This document shows positions 15,498-24,508 of a stretch of 64,000 nucleotides of DNA, in pieces. The translations under genes were made by a program, and so were the position numbers. The stretch is from assembly GCA_050633545.1 (NCBI GenBank), contig JBOEGS010000008.1, forward strand, positions 1 through 64,000, read 5' to 3'. Each line of letters starts with the position of its first letter. The stretch's first letter is position 1. The stretch comes from Litorivita sp050633545. GTDB lineage: Bacteria > Pseudomonadota > Alphaproteobacteria > Rhodobacterales > Rhodobacteraceae. The notes beneath the pieces were generated by a model, which ran no database searches, was not told the origin of the DNA, and saw only the letters and a program-made list of their open reading frames with translations.

Positions 15498-16019
15498 TTA
15501 TTCGCGGATCTCGTCGGGGGCCACGCCCCAAAGCGCGGATTTGGGCGCCCATCCCTTATAGCCGCCCGCATTGAGCAGGCACCAATCGGCTTCGCAACTG
15601 CCCAGCCGCGCAATCACCCCAAGTTCGAGCCGCGCGGCGATCGTGCTGTCGGGGGCGGGTTTTTTGTGCAGCGCCAGCATGTCCTGTTCGATCAAGACCG
15701 TGCGCACGCCGGACAACAGCGAATAATGCACCCAGCCGCCCGCCCCGTCACGGTCGCGCACGCGGCGCCAATGGCCGTGCTCTGCGGTGATCTCCAGCGG
15801 CATCTCGCGGCGTTTGAACACCCAATCAACGCGGTGCGTGAGCGACGGGCCGCGGCGCACATTGCCCTCTGTGGCCTTCATCGACACAAAGCGCGGCAAT
15901 GGCAGGTTGGTCACGCTGCCGCGGTCCTGCGCGCTGGCCGCGGCGCCAAACGTGACCACCAGCCCCGCCAATAGCGCGGCTCGGCCAAGGCGCGATATCC
16001 GGTTCAAGAGATGTTTCAT
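15498..16019 (-). CDS. secreted SH3-domain protein
   Basis: A 173-residue exported protein: signal peptide about 1-30 ending AAASAQ, then two SH3-like halves of the bacterial SH3_4 type. The first contains VRRGPSLTHRVDWVFKRREM and WRRVRDRDGAGGWVH, the second LELGVIARLGSCEADWCLL and YKGWAPKSALWG. Such domains bind peptidoglycan peptides or partners. The open frame continues far upstream, but the signal peptide fixes the start at 16019. It is divergent from the 2-hydroxyacid dehydrogenase gene. Confidence 0.85.
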   Translation of the reverse strand: MKHLLNRISRLGRAALLAGLVVTFGAAASAQDRGSVTNLPLPRFVSMKATEGNVRRGPSLTHRVDWVFKRREMPLEITAEHGHWRRVRDRDGAGGWVHYSLLSGVRTVLIEQDMLALHKKPAPDSTIAARLELGVIARLGSCEADWCLLNAGGYKGWAPKSALWGVAPDEIRE

Positions 16020-16131
16020 CGGTTCTACGTGCTCGAAACTCGTTAGTTTTTGCGCGGGGTTCTTGTGCCTCGGCTGTCTATCGGCTTTGATGCCATAGAA
16101 CCACCGGCTTTGGAAGGATGAGGAGGCCCCC

Positions 16132-17118
16132 ATGCCATCACCCCGTTTGAGTGTTGTTGTAACGCGACGCCTGCCCGATGCCGTCGAGACGCGCATGAGC
16201 GAGCTGTTTAATGTCTCCTTGCGCGAAGATGACACCCCGATGAGCCGCGAGGAACTGGCGCAGGCGCTGCGCACCGCCGATGTTTTGGTGCCGACCCTGA
16301 CCGACTCGATCGACGCGCCCTTGATTGCCCAGGCCGGCCCGCAATTGCGGCTCATTGCCAATTATGGCGCTGGGGTCGATCACATCGATGTGCATACCGC
16401 CCGCCAGCGCGGTATTCTTGTCTCCAACACACCGGGGGTTTCGGCGGATGATACCGCCGATATGACCTTGGCGCTGATCCTTGGGACCACACGGCGCATC
16501 CCCGAAGGCTTTGCCCATATGCATTCGGGCGATTGGACCGGATGGAAGCCCACGGCGCTCTTGGGTCGCCGTGTCAGCGGGCGGCGTTTGGGTATTTTGG
16601 GCATGGGCCGCATCGGCCAAGCCGTCGCCCGCCGCGCCGCCGCTTTCGGGATGCAGGTGCATTACCACAATCGCAAACGCCTGCGCCCCGAGGCCGAAGA
16701 GCGGCTGGAGGCGACCTATTGGGAAAGCCTCGACCAGATGGTCGCGCGGGTCGATGTTTTGTCGATCAACTGCCCCCACACGCCCTCGACCTATCATCTG
16801 ATGAATGCGCGCAGGCTGAAATTGATGAAACCCGATGCGGTGATCGTCAACACCTCGCGCGGCGAAGTGATCGACGAAAACGCCATGGTGCGGATGCTGC
16901 GCGCGGGCGAATTGGCCGGTGCGGGCCTCGACGTTTACGAACACGGCTCCGAAATCGCGCCTGCCTTGCGCGAATTGCCCAATGTTTTGCTGTTGCCGCA
17001 TATGGGTTCGGCCACGATCGAAGGGCGGATCGAAATGGGCGAGAAGGTCTTGTTGAACATCAAGACATACGCCGATGGGCATCGCCCGCCCGATCAGGTC
17101 GTGCCCGCGATGCTATAA
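16132..17118 (+). CDS. D-isomer 2-hydroxyacid dehydrogenase (glyoxylate/hydroxypyruvate reductase-like)
   Basis: A 328-residue enzyme of the D-2-hydroxyacid dehydrogenase family. It has the nucleotide-binding LGILGMGRIGQAVARR and the catalytic set Arg243 (NTSRGE), Glu270 (DVYE) and His290 (PHMGSAT). The likely reaction is NAD(P)H-dependent reduction of glyoxylate or hydroxypyruvate. Arg following HYHNRK in the Rossmann fold hints at NADPH preference. AGGAGG precedes the start by about 8 nt. Confidence 0.88.
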   Translation: MPSPRLSVVVTRRLPDAVETRMSELFNVSLREDDTPMSREELAQALRTADVLVPTLTDSIDAPLIAQAGPQLRLIANYGAGVDHIDVHTARQRGILVSNTPGVSADDTADMTLALILGTTRRIPEGFAHMHSGDWTGWKPTALLGRRVSGRRLGILGMGRIGQAVARRAAAFGMQVHYHNRKRLRPEAEERLEATYWESLDQMVARVDVLSINCPHTPSTYHLMNARRLKLMKPDAVIVNTSRGEVIDENAMVRMLRAGELAGAGLDVYEHGSEIAPALRELPNVLLLPHMGSATIEGRIEMGEKVLLNIKTYADGHRPPDQVVPAML

Positions 17119-17338
17119 CACCGCGCGGCGCGTATGGTCGATATTTCGCCCAAACGCGCGGCAAATGCCTAAATCAAGGGCAAATGGCAAGAGGCCGCCG
17201 GTCTTTGCCGCCGTCATATCGGTTCATTAACCCTCTTGGTGCTTTGCTCGGTCATGGTGATTGCCATGGTGATTGCGAGGGCACTCCGTCTGTGTGCGAA
17301 CAGCGGGGTCACCTGTTTCAGGTTAGGAGGATCGAAAT

Positions 17339-17737
17339 ATGGCAAAAGATACGGGACCGTTTTGGCGCGATACGTTGGCATACGCCGGTGTCTGGCGTCT
17401 GGATGCGCAAGACCGATCAAGGCTTTGCTTTGAGGGCAGCGCGCCGGACCGCCCTGCGGTTTATGCATTCGTCATCGCCGGCCGGCCGGTATATGTGGGC
17501 ATGACGGGGCGCCACGTCAGCGAGCGGCTTGATGATTTCCGCCGCGGTCATAGCGCCCCGAAAACCCAAGCGCGCGTGCATGAAGAGATCATTGCGGCGC
17601 TGACGGCGGGCCACGAGGTCGAGATTTACCTGCACAGCTTTAGCGGCGGGCGCGATTTTGCTGACAACGCATGGGAGTTGCGCAACACGCTGCGTGCCGC
17701 CTATTTCCCCGATTGGAACCGCCAGCAAGCCGCATAG
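17339..17737 (+). CDS. stand-alone GIY-YIG domain protein
   Basis: A 132-residue protein with a GIY-YIG nuclease-like fold: AVYAF replaces GIY, and VYVGMTG gives the YIG motif, followed by the conserved Arg in SERLDDF. A late Glu/Asn pair (ELRNTLRAAYFP) could complete the site. The family nicks DNA in repair, restriction and mobile contexts, but single-domain bacterial members mostly have unknown roles. AGGAGG about 9 nt before ATG 17339 supports the start. Followed by a candidate terminator. Confidence 0.8.
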   Translation: MAKDTGPFWRDTLAYAGVWRLDAQDRSRLCFEGSAPDRPAVYAFVIAGRPVYVGMTGRHVSERLDDFRRGHSAPKTQARVHEEIIAALTAGHEVEIYLHSFSGGRDFADNAWELRNTLRAAYFPDWNRQQAA

Positions 17738-17764
17738 CGCCGCGCGCTCGGCGGTGCGCTTTTT
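17736..17764 (+). terminator. candidate intrinsic terminator after the GIY-YIG gene
   Basis: An imperfect GC-rich stem (AGCGCCGC to GGCGGTGCGCT) is followed by TTTTTAT. Stem pairing is interrupted, so confidence is limited. Confidence 0.4.
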
Positions 17765-17775
17765 ATAAATCCTGA

Positions 17776-18585
17776 TCAGCGATAGACTTGGTCTTCGCCA
17801 GGGAAGGCGCGCGATTTGACCTCTTCGGCATATTCCGCCACCGCCCGCTCAATGGCGGGACCAAGATCGCCGTAGGTTTTGACAAACTTCGGCGTCCATT
17901 TGTTCAGCCCCAGCATATCCTCGAGCACCAAAATCTGCCCGTCGCAATCCGCCGATGCGCCGATGCCGATGGTCGGAATGGCGATCTGTTTGGTGATCTT
18001 GGCGGCCAATGGCTCGACCATCCCCTCCAGCACCACGGCGAAGGCCCCCGCTTCGGTCACCACCGCGGCATCGTTTTCATGCGCGGGCCAGCTGTCTTCA
18101 TCGCGCCCTTGGGTTTTGAACCCGCCCATCACATGGCTCGATTGCGGGGTCAGGCCGATATGCGCCATGACCGGAATGCCGCGTTCGGTCAAAAAGCGGA
18201 TCGTCTCGCCCATGCGCGCGCCGCCTTCCAGCTTCACCGCGCCGCAGCCGGTTTCTTTCATGATCTTGGCCGCATTGCGAAAGGCGACCTGCGGGCTTTC
18301 CTCATAGGTGCCAAAGGGCATATCCACCACGATCAGCGCCTTTTGCGTGCCGCGCACCACCGCCTTGCCATGCATGATCATCAGATCCAGCGGCACGCCG
18401 ACGGTGCTGTCCATGCCGTGCATGACCATGCCGAGGCTGTCACCGACAAGGATGAAATCGGCGTAATTATCAACAATCGCAGCCGTATGCGCATGATAGG
18501 AGGTGAGCGAGACAATCGGCTCGCCGCCCTTGCGATTGGCGATTTGCGGCACCGTGGTGCGGCGGATTGTGGTCTGTGTGCTCAT
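17776..18585 (-). CDS. panB: 3-methyl-2-oxobutanoate hydroxymethyltransferase
   Basis: A 269-residue TIM-barrel enzyme of the PanB family: MLTSYHAH-type start (VSLTSYHAHTAAIVD), DFILVGDSLGMVMHG with metal-binding Asp, and the catalytic Glu region AFAVVLEGMVEPLA. It transfers a hydroxymethyl group from methylene-tetrahydrofolate to 3-methyl-2-oxobutanoate, giving ketopantoate for pantothenate and CoA synthesis. The start overlaps the panC stop by 4 bp (ATGA), so panC and panB are translationally coupled. Confidence 0.97.
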   Translation of the reverse strand: MSTQTTIRRTTVPQIANRKGGEPIVSLTSYHAHTAAIVDNYADFILVGDSLGMVMHGMDSTVGVPLDLMIMHGKAVVRGTQKALIVVDMPFGTYEESPQVAFRNAAKIMKETGCGAVKLEGGARMGETIRFLTERGIPVMAHIGLTPQSSHVMGGFKTQGRDEDSWPAHENDAAVVTEAGAFAVVLEGMVEPLAAKITKQIAIPTIGIGASADCDGQILVLEDMLGLNKWTPKFVKTYGDLGPAIERAVAEYAEEVKSRAFPGEDQVYR

Positions 18586-19427
18586 GGCTGGATCACCCTT
18601 TGGTCAATCAACAAAATGTCGGAAAACTGCGCCGAGATCATCACCGCCAAAGGCGCGCTCAGCGGGCCGGACATCTCGGTCAGATCGCTATGATGCACCG
18701 CGTCCAGACCCGTCAGGGTCGCGCGCGGTTCGGCCTCGATCTTGGCGGCGATAGCGGCGCGGATGGCCTCTACGCCTGCGCCTTTGGCCGCGACGGCCTC
18801 GCCCACGCTCAAGGCTTGGCTCAGCACCACCGCCGCCGCACGGTCTTCGGGGCAAAGGCGCACATTGCGCGAGGACATGGCCAGCCCGTCCGCCTCGCGC
18901 ACCGTCGGCGCGCCAAGGATCTCAACCGGCATATGCAGATCGCGCACCATACGGCGGATCACCTGCAATTGCTGGTAATCCTTCTCGCCGAAAACCGCCA
19001 TATCGGGCTGCACGATATTGAACAGACGCGCCACCACGGAGGTCACGCCGCGAAAATGTCCGGGCCGGACCTGCCCGTGCAAAATATTGGCCAGCCGCGT
19101 GGTTTCGACGATGGTCTCGTCGCCCTGCGGGTAAATCTCGCCCGCTTGCGGAAGGAAGACGGCATCGACCCCCTCGGCCTCAAGCAAGGCCAGGTCTCGC
19201 GCCTCGTCGCGTGGATAGGCCTCCAGATCACCCGCCTGCCCGAATTGCGTCGGGTTGACGAAAATCGACACGACCACACGTTTGGCGCCGCTTTGCGCGC
19301 GGCGCACCAAGGACATATGGCCCTCGTGCAAGAACCCCATCGTGGGGACAAATCCGATCCGCTCGTCCGCCGCGCGCCATGCGCGCAGGCCGTCGCGCAA
19401 ATCTTTGATAGAGCGGTAGATTTTCAT
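18582..19427 (-). CDS. panC: pantothenate synthetase
   Basis: A 281-residue PanC: FVPTMGFLHEGHMSLVRR carries the HxGH adenylate-binding motif; SIFVNPTQFG, FGEKDYQQL and SSRNVRL are the other family blocks. It joins pantoate and beta-alanine using ATP. The open frame runs further upstream, but the ATG at 19427 (MKIYRSI) matches the family start. First gene of the panC-panB pair. No panE is nearby. Confidence 0.97.
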   Translation of the reverse strand: MKIYRSIKDLRDGLRAWRAADERIGFVPTMGFLHEGHMSLVRRAQSGAKRVVVSIFVNPTQFGQAGDLEAYPRDEARDLALLEAEGVDAVFLPQAGEIYPQGDETIVETTRLANILHGQVRPGHFRGVTSVVARLFNIVQPDMAVFGEKDYQQLQVIRRMVRDLHMPVEILGAPTVREADGLAMSSRNVRLCPEDRAAAVVLSQALSVGEAVAAKGAGVEAIRAAIAAKIEAEPRATLTGLDAVHHSDLTEMSGPLSAPLAVMISAQFSDILLIDQRVIQP

Positions 19428-19640
19428 AGCGGGCCTTTCGAAATTCGGGCTTGAGCCCATACGGGCGTTCGGCTCTTTCCTCTCTAACACTCCGGTGAAA
19501 TTGCGGCAACTACGGTATTGTCGACGTTGCGGCAGGCTCGCCCCGTCGCCGCGAAAACACCCGCGCCGCGCCATATTTGCGCCCTGCGCTGGGCCAAAAC
19601 GGCGCGCAAGATGCCCTAAGGTAAATTTGTGGGTGATCCA

Positions 19641-20480
19641 ATGCGCAGAGCGCTTTCAGTTTTTGGTATCGGTGCGATGGTGGTTTTTACCATTGGGATG
19701 GACGTGCGTGCGCAAATGCGTGACGCCGCCCATCTTGAATCCCGCCTGAGCCTTTCGGATTACGCCGCCTCGATCAGCCGCCGCGCCGGATCGGTGCAGC
19801 GGGTGCAAAAGCTCGAAGTCGCGGGTTTTCTGCCCGATGCGCCCGCCGGATGGGTGCGCCGCTATTTCCTGCCTGAGGACGCGAACCGGATGATGGGCGC
19901 AGCGCCCGCCGAAATGGCGGCCATGATCGCAAAATTTACCGCCGCCGCAGATAGCTCCGCCGCACAGACGGTGCTCAATTATTCGGACGGGCTGCGCATG
20001 TTGAATGTGCGCATCGGCCCCGCCGCCGCACGGGAGGCGGCCGCCGCCGCGCCTCAGAGCGCGTTGACCGAAGTCTCGCCTGCCGAGGGATGGCCGCAAG
20101 GCTATCGCGCCTATCGCGCGCGCATCACGCCGGAATTGGAGCTTGTGGTGTTGGGCAATGCATCGCGCGAGGCGGTAATGCAGTTCTGGCGCGGCGTGGA
20201 CCGCGCGGCGTTGGCCGCCGCCGCCATCTCACCTGCGCCCGACTTCAGCGCCGAAGAGAAACTGGCTTTGACTCCGATGCCCGTTCTGCCCGAAGCGATG
20301 ATCGTCGCGCGCGCCGAATACAACGCCGCGCGGATTTTGGCGGCGCTCAAGGCGCAAAACCGCACGGCCCCGCAGATCGCCGATCCGCGCAGCGCCGATC
20401 CCGTGGTGGTCAGCCGCTTTGACGGCCGCCAGTGCCGCACCATCGGTGCGATGACCCGCTGCGCCGCGCAGCTGCGCTAG
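19641..20480 (+). CDS. secreted protein of unknown function
   Basis: A 279-residue exported protein: signal peptide about 1-25 (MRRALSVFGIGAMVV, ending VRAQ). The rest is Ala-rich with no motif I recognise; two Cys near the C-terminus (GRQCRTIGAMTRCAAQ) could form a disulphide. An in-frame GTG at 19629 adds four residues. It is not in an obvious operon: the next gene starts 138 bp later with its own AGGAG site. Confidence 0.65.
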   Translation: MRRALSVFGIGAMVVFTIGMDVRAQMRDAAHLESRLSLSDYAASISRRAGSVQRVQKLEVAGFLPDAPAGWVRRYFLPEDANRMMGAAPAEMAAMIAKFTAAADSSAAQTVLNYSDGLRMLNVRIGPAAAREAAAAAPQSALTEVSPAEGWPQGYRAYRARITPELELVVLGNASREAVMQFWRGVDRAALAAAAISPAPDFSAEEKLALTPMPVLPEAMIVARAEYNAARILAALKAQNRTAPQIADPRSADPVVVSRFDGRQCRTIGAMTRCAAQLR

Positions 20481-20618
20481 AACCTGCGCGCCAATCGCCC
20501 GCAACGGCGCCAAAATCTTCCAAGCGTCGCATTTGACCGCTACCCTGTCGGCTGCCGAGCGCCGTTTCGCGCGCCGCTCGGCCATATCTTGGAAGGATAG
20601 ATCGCAGGAGTGAGCCTC

Positions 20619-23111
20619 ATGAAAACGCATGTCAAAGCTTTGGTCGTTGGCGGGGGCGCCGTCGGCACCTCGATTGCCTATCATCTGGCGCGCGCGGGGT
20701 GGGACGATGTGATGCTCTTGGAGCGCGATGAGCTGACCTCGGGCAGCACATGGCACGCGGCGGGATTGCTGCCGCTGTTCAACATGTCCTTTGCCACCAC
20801 CCATATCCACCAATACTCGGTCGAGTTTTACAAAACGCTGGAGGCCGAGACCGGATTGAACGCCGGATTTTCCGTGGTGGGCAACCTGCGCATGGCCCAG
20901 ACCAAGGCCCGCATGGACGAATATATGCTCTATGCGACCACGGCGGAAACCTGCGGCGTGCCCTATGAATGGATGACGCCCGCGCAGATGAAAGACCGCT
21001 GGCCGCTCTTGCGCACCGATGATCTGGAGGGCGCGATTTTCCACCCCACCGACGGCTATATCAACCCTGCCGATGTGACCATGGCTATGGCCAAAGGCGC
21101 GCGCCAACGCGGCGTGGTGATCGAGCGCAAATGGCAAGTGGACGGATACGAATGGACCGGAGCGGACTGGCGCGTCACCCTCACCAAAATGGTCGAAAAG
21201 GGCGGTAATCTTGTCGCCTCGGACGAGCAACAGGTGATCACCGCCGAACATGTGGTCACCGCCACGGGCAACCACGCGCAGCGCACCGCGCAGCTTTTGG
21301 GCATCAAGATCCCCGCGATCCCCGTCGAGCACCAGTTCATCGTCACCGAACCCGATCCTGCGCTTGTCGCGTATCGCAAGAACGGCGGGGCCGAGCACCC
21401 CGTTTTGCGCGATGCCGATGCCAAATGGTATGTGCGCGAAGAGCGCGGCGGCTGGATCCTTGGCCCCTATGAGCGCGGTGCCCCCGCGCGCTTCCAATAC
21501 GGTGTGCCCGACAGTTTCCGCGCCGATCTCTTCCCCCTCGATCTGGAGCGGATCGAAGAGGAATATATGTCGATGATCCACCGTCTGCCGACCTCCGAAA
21601 CCGTCGGCCTCAAGGATGATTTCAACGGCCCGATTTGCTATACGCCCGACGGCAATCCGCTCGTCGGCCCCGCGCCGGGGCTGCGCAATATGTGGCTGGC
21701 CGAAGGGTTCAGTTTCGGGATCACGGCGGCGGGCGGCACGGGCTATTACCTTGCGCAGATGATGGTCGAGGGCGAAGCCGAGATCGACATGGCTTCGCTT
21801 GATCCCAAACGCTACGGGTCGTGGATGACCACCGATTATGCCGTGGCCAAGAATGAAGAAGCCTATGAGCATGTCTATATCCTCCACCACCCCGACGAGG
21901 AGCGCGAAGCGGCGCGGCCCCTGCGCACCTCGCCCGCCTATGACCGCCAAGCCGCCCGCGGTGCGCAGTTCGGCCAAGTCAACGGATGGGAGCGCCCGAA
22001 TTACTATGCCCCCATGGGGTTTGACGATCACGCATCGCGCAGCTTCCGGCGCGGCGGATGGTGGCAATATGCGGTGGACGAGGCCAAAGCCATCCGCGAA
22101 GGCGTCGGCCTCATTGACGCGACGGCCTTTACCAAACATGTGGTCAAAGGACCGGGCGCGACGGCGTTTCTGGATTGGTTCACCTGCAACAGATTGCCCA
22201 AAGTCGGGCGGATCAACCTGACCTATGCGCTGACGGGGGCGGGGACCACGCGGACCGAATATACCATCGTGCGGCGCGGCGAGGATGACTATTACCTTGT
22301 CTCTGCAGGAGCTTGGACCGCCTATGACGGCGATTACCTGCGCAAGGCGGCCGAGGATAAGGCGGGCGAGTTTGGCTATATCGAAATTCAGGACGTGACC
22401 ACGCAATACGGCGTTTTTGCCATCGCAGGGCCGAAAACCCGCGATGTTCTGAACGCGGTGATCCGCGACGCCGATCCGGCCACGGCCCTATCGAACAAAC
22501 GGTTTCCTTGGCTTTCGGCGCGCAGGATCGAATTGGGCATGTGCCCCGTCGATGCGATCCGCGTGGCCTATACGGGCGAGCTGGGTTGGGAGCTTCACCA
22601 CCCGATCGAGATGCAAAATTACCTCTTCGATCTGCTGATGGAGGCAGGCGAGGCGCATGGGATGAAACTGGTCGGCGCGCGGGCGCAGAACTGGCTGCGC
22701 CAAGAGAAATCCTACCGCGCCTTCGGCACCGAGCTTGGGCGCGATGCGACGCCGCAAGAGGCTGATTTGCCACGCTTTATCGATCTGGGCAAAGAGTTCC
22801 ATGGCAAGCAGGCGATGCTGGAGAAGGGCATTCGTTCGAAATGCTGCACCCTGCTCATTGACGGGCCGCAGGACGCCGATCCATGGGGCCGCGAGGCGCT
22901 TTATCTCAATGGTGAAAAGGTCGGGCGGCTGACCTCGGGCGGCTATTCGGTGGCCTTCGGCAAGAGCATTGGTATGGGCTATCTGCCGCCCGAACTGGCC
23001 ACCGAGGGCACCAAGGTCGAGGTGAAAATGCTCAACCAGCTATGGCCTGCGACGGTCACCTGCGACAGCCCCTATGATCCGAAAAACGAGACCATCCGCA
23101 AGGACGGATGA
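20619..23111 (+). CDS. dimethylglycine/sarcosine dehydrogenase-like FAD protein with GcvT domain
   Basis: An 830-residue two-part enzyme. The N-terminal half is a DAO-type FAD domain with VVGGGAVGTSIAYHLA at about 9-24 and STWHAAGL, where His46 matches the residue that carries covalent FAD in dimethylglycine dehydrogenase. The C-terminal half (from about 430) is a GcvT-like tetrahydrofolate-binding domain. The family demethylates N-methyl amines such as dimethylglycine or sarcosine, passing the one-carbon unit to tetrahydrofolate. The exact substrate is not determinable. ATG 20619 is 8 nt after AGGAG; a GTG at 20610 overlaps that site. Rhodobacteraceae often carry many paralogues for osmolyte use. 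Confidence 0.88.
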   Translation: MKTHVKALVVGGGAVGTSIAYHLARAGWDDVMLLERDELTSGSTWHAAGLLPLFNMSFATTHIHQYSVEFYKTLEAETGLNAGFSVVGNLRMAQTKARMDEYMLYATTAETCGVPYEWMTPAQMKDRWPLLRTDDLEGAIFHPTDGYINPADVTMAMAKGARQRGVVIERKWQVDGYEWTGADWRVTLTKMVEKGGNLVASDEQQVITAEHVVTATGNHAQRTAQLLGIKIPAIPVEHQFIVTEPDPALVAYRKNGGAEHPVLRDADAKWYVREERGGWILGPYERGAPARFQYGVPDSFRADLFPLDLERIEEEYMSMIHRLPTSETVGLKDDFNGPICYTPDGNPLVGPAPGLRNMWLAEGFSFGITAAGGTGYYLAQMMVEGEAEIDMASLDPKRYGSWMTTDYAVAKNEEAYEHVYILHHPDEEREAARPLRTSPAYDRQAARGAQFGQVNGWERPNYYAPMGFDDHASRSFRRGGWWQYAVDEAKAIREGVGLIDATAFTKHVVKGPGATAFLDWFTCNRLPKVGRINLTYALTGAGTTRTEYTIVRRGEDDYYLVSAGAWTAYDGDYLRKAAEDKAGEFGYIEIQDVTTQYGVFAIAGPKTRDVLNAVIRDADPATALSNKRFPWLSARRIELGMCPVDAIRVAYTGELGWELHHPIEMQNYLFDLLMEAGEAHGMKLVGARAQNWLRQEKSYRAFGTELGRDATPQEADLPRFIDLGKEFHGKQAMLEKGIRSKCCTLLIDGPQDADPWGREALYLNGEKVGRLTSGGYSVAFGKSIGMGYLPPELATEGTKVEVKMLNQLWPATVTCDSPYDPKNETIRKDG

Positions 23112-23131
23112 CCCCGATCAACGAAATGGCA

Positions 23132-23158
23132 AAAGCCCCGCAACAGGCGGGGCTTTTC
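23132..23158. terminator. bidirectional intrinsic terminator
   Basis: AAAAGCCCCGC and GCGGGGCTTTT form a perfect 11-bp stem around a short loop, giving T-runs on both strands. It separates the convergent flavoprotein gene and the small membrane protein gene. Confidence 0.9.
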
Positions 23159-23173
23159 ATTTTTCTCATAGGC

Positions 23174-23677
23174 TTAGGCGGGGAGCGCGGCGCTGGGCGC
23201 GCGGCGAAAGACGTAGAGCGCACGCCCGCCGAACAGGCCCGAAAACAGCCCGAGCAGCACCGCCATACCGCCCGCAAATCCCAGCGATCCGGCCACGTCG
23301 GGAACCACCGCAGCCATGAAGCCTTGGACGAAATTGGCAAGGAAAATCAACAGCATCGCGCTCATGGTCAGCCACTCGCCGCGCAGGGTCAGGCGCTGGC
23401 CGGCGCGGGCGATGAGGTAGTGGCGCTGGCGGGCGTGACCGAGGGCGGCGCCGAGGAGGTAGGCGGCGAGGAAGAAGAGCCAGATCACGTTTTGATGCGG
23501 CAGCTCGCTGACCGTGCGCACCGACAGGATGCCCAGCAGCGGCAGCGCATAGACGAGCGCCACATGCGAGCTTCGGGTGCGCGAGGCGCGCAGGCCCAGC
23601 AGGACCAGAACAACAAGCAATGGCCAAGCCCAAAGAGGCGCGGCGGTGAAGATGGCGGAAGCGATTTGAGTGATCAT
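23174..23677 (-). CDS. small integral membrane protein of unknown function
   Basis: A 167-residue protein with four to five hydrophobic segments (around residues 15-28, 40-55, 62-80, 104-120 and 125-150). The C-terminal tail is short and basic. I do not recognise a named family. The ATG at 23677 follows a GGACC-like site; the frame extends upstream without signs of coding. It is convergent with the flavoprotein gene and probably monocistronic. Confidence 0.65.
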   Translation of the reverse strand: MITQIASAIFTAAPLWAWPLLVVLVLLGLRASRTRSSHVALVYALPLLGILSVRTVSELPHQNVIWLFFLAAYLLGAALGHARQRHYLIARAGQRLTLRGEWLTMSAMLLIFLANFVQGFMAAVVPDVAGSLGFAGGMAVLLGLFSGLFGGRALYVFRRAPSAALPA

Positions 23678-23851
23678 CGTGAGGGTCCTTATCAGGTGGG
23701 TCGGGCGCCGCGTTTGCGGCCTTGCCCCTCCCTCATGCCGGCCCCTGCGGCCCCTGCCTACCGCGCTTTCGCAAAGCGGCAAAATCCTTCGCGGATGGCC
23801 GCGCGCCGCTCACGTATCGTGAATGACACGCGGCGCGCGCGCGGGTGCGGA

Positions 23852-24193
23852 TCACGCCTGCGCGGATAATTCGTCAAAACATTCCAAGGCCTTACCCGCA
23901 TACATCATCGCCGGCCCGCCGCCCATCTGGATGGTCATCGCCAAAACATCGCCGACCTCTTCGCGGCTGGCTCCGGCCTTGATCAACGTGTCCACATGCA
24001 GCGCGATACAGGCGTCGCAGCGGGTGGCGACGGCGATTCCGAGGGCGACGAACTCCTTGGTTTTGAAGTCCAGAACCCCGCCCTCCTTGACCGCTTTGGA
24101 CAGGCCTCCAAAGGCGCGGGTGGTGTCGGGGATGGTCTTGTTGAGGCCCCGCAAACGGCCCCGCGTGTCGTTCAATGTGTCGCTCCAGCTCAT
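23852..24193 (-). CDS. carboxymuconolactone decarboxylase / AhpD-like protein
   Basis: A 113-residue helical protein of the CMD/AhpD family. The redox motif CDACIALHV gives Cys59, Cys62 and His66 in the AhpD CxxCxxxH arrangement. Members act as thiol peroxidase-type antioxidants or lactone decarboxylases; with the paired Cys the former is more likely here. An FNR-like box lies 52-65 bp upstream (24245-24258), hinting at oxygen control. Monocistronic. Confidence 0.9.
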   Translation of the reverse strand: MSWSDTLNDTRGRLRGLNKTIPDTTRAFGGLSKAVKEGGVLDFKTKEFVALGIAVATRCDACIALHVDTLIKAGASREEVGDVLAMTIQMGGGPAMMYAGKALECFDELSAQA

Positions 24194-24244
24194 GTCATAT
24201 CCTTTCCGTTTCCCGCTCTAGATCACCATTTTCCGGCGGCGGCT

Positions 24245-24258
24245 TTGATCTTGATCAC
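24245..24258. promoter_or_regulatory. FNR/FnrL-like box
   Basis: TTGATCTTGATCAC matches TTGAT-N4-ATCAA at 9 of 10 positions. It is upstream of the AhpD-like gene (start 24193), 52-65 bp from the start codon. Confidence 0.5.
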
Positions 24259-24338
24259 AGTGGCGCAGGGCAGGGCGCGTGCCTCGAAAAACGCGGCGTC
24301 GCGGCGCCGCAGGGGGGCGGGCGAGTGGCCAAAATCCC

Positions 24339-24382
24339 GCGTCGGTATCACGTCGGTATTATGTCGGTATTGCGTCGGTGCG
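24339..24382 (+). repeat. 11-bp degenerate tandem repeat, four copies
   Basis: Four consecutive 11-mers share NNGTCGGTATN: GCGTCGGTATC, ACGTCGGTATT, ATGTCGGTATT and GCGTCGGTGCG. One helical turn per repeat would place any bound protein on one face of the DNA. Function unknown. Confidence 0.8.
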
Positions 24383-24425
24383 GTTTTGCGCGCGGCGCGC
24401 GGGCCAGAGGCGGGCCCAAAGACAT

Positions 24426-24456
24426 AAAAAAGGCCCGCGCAAACGGCGGGCCTTTC
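24426..24456 (-). terminator. intrinsic terminator of the purine operon
   Basis: AAAGGCCCGC and GCGGGCCTTT pair around a short loop, with an A-run at 24426-24431 that gives a T-run on the minus strand. It lies about 50 bp after the BMP gene stop at 24509. Confidence 0.85.
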
Positions 24457-24508
24457 ATGATTTAAAACGGCGCATTCAACCGTTGCGCAATCCGCCAGCG
24501 CGCGGCGC

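Larger units (their letters stand above)
24194..24508. other. 315-bp intergenic region with FNR-like box, tandem repeat and terminator
   Basis: The gap between the AhpD-like gene and the BMP gene holds three things listed separately: an FNR-like box (24245-24258), a degenerate 11-bp tandem repeat (24339-24382) and the terminator of the purine operon (24426-24456). No gene was seen. Confidence 0.6.

Noticed and set aside
20229..22406. 725-codon minus-strand open frame
   Set aside because: It is antisense to the secreted protein and flavoprotein genes; high GC removes stops on the opposite strand. Its sequence is Arg/His/Gly-rich with no motif.
24339..24382. CRISPR-like array
   Set aside because: Units are 11 bp without spacers, and no cas genes are present.
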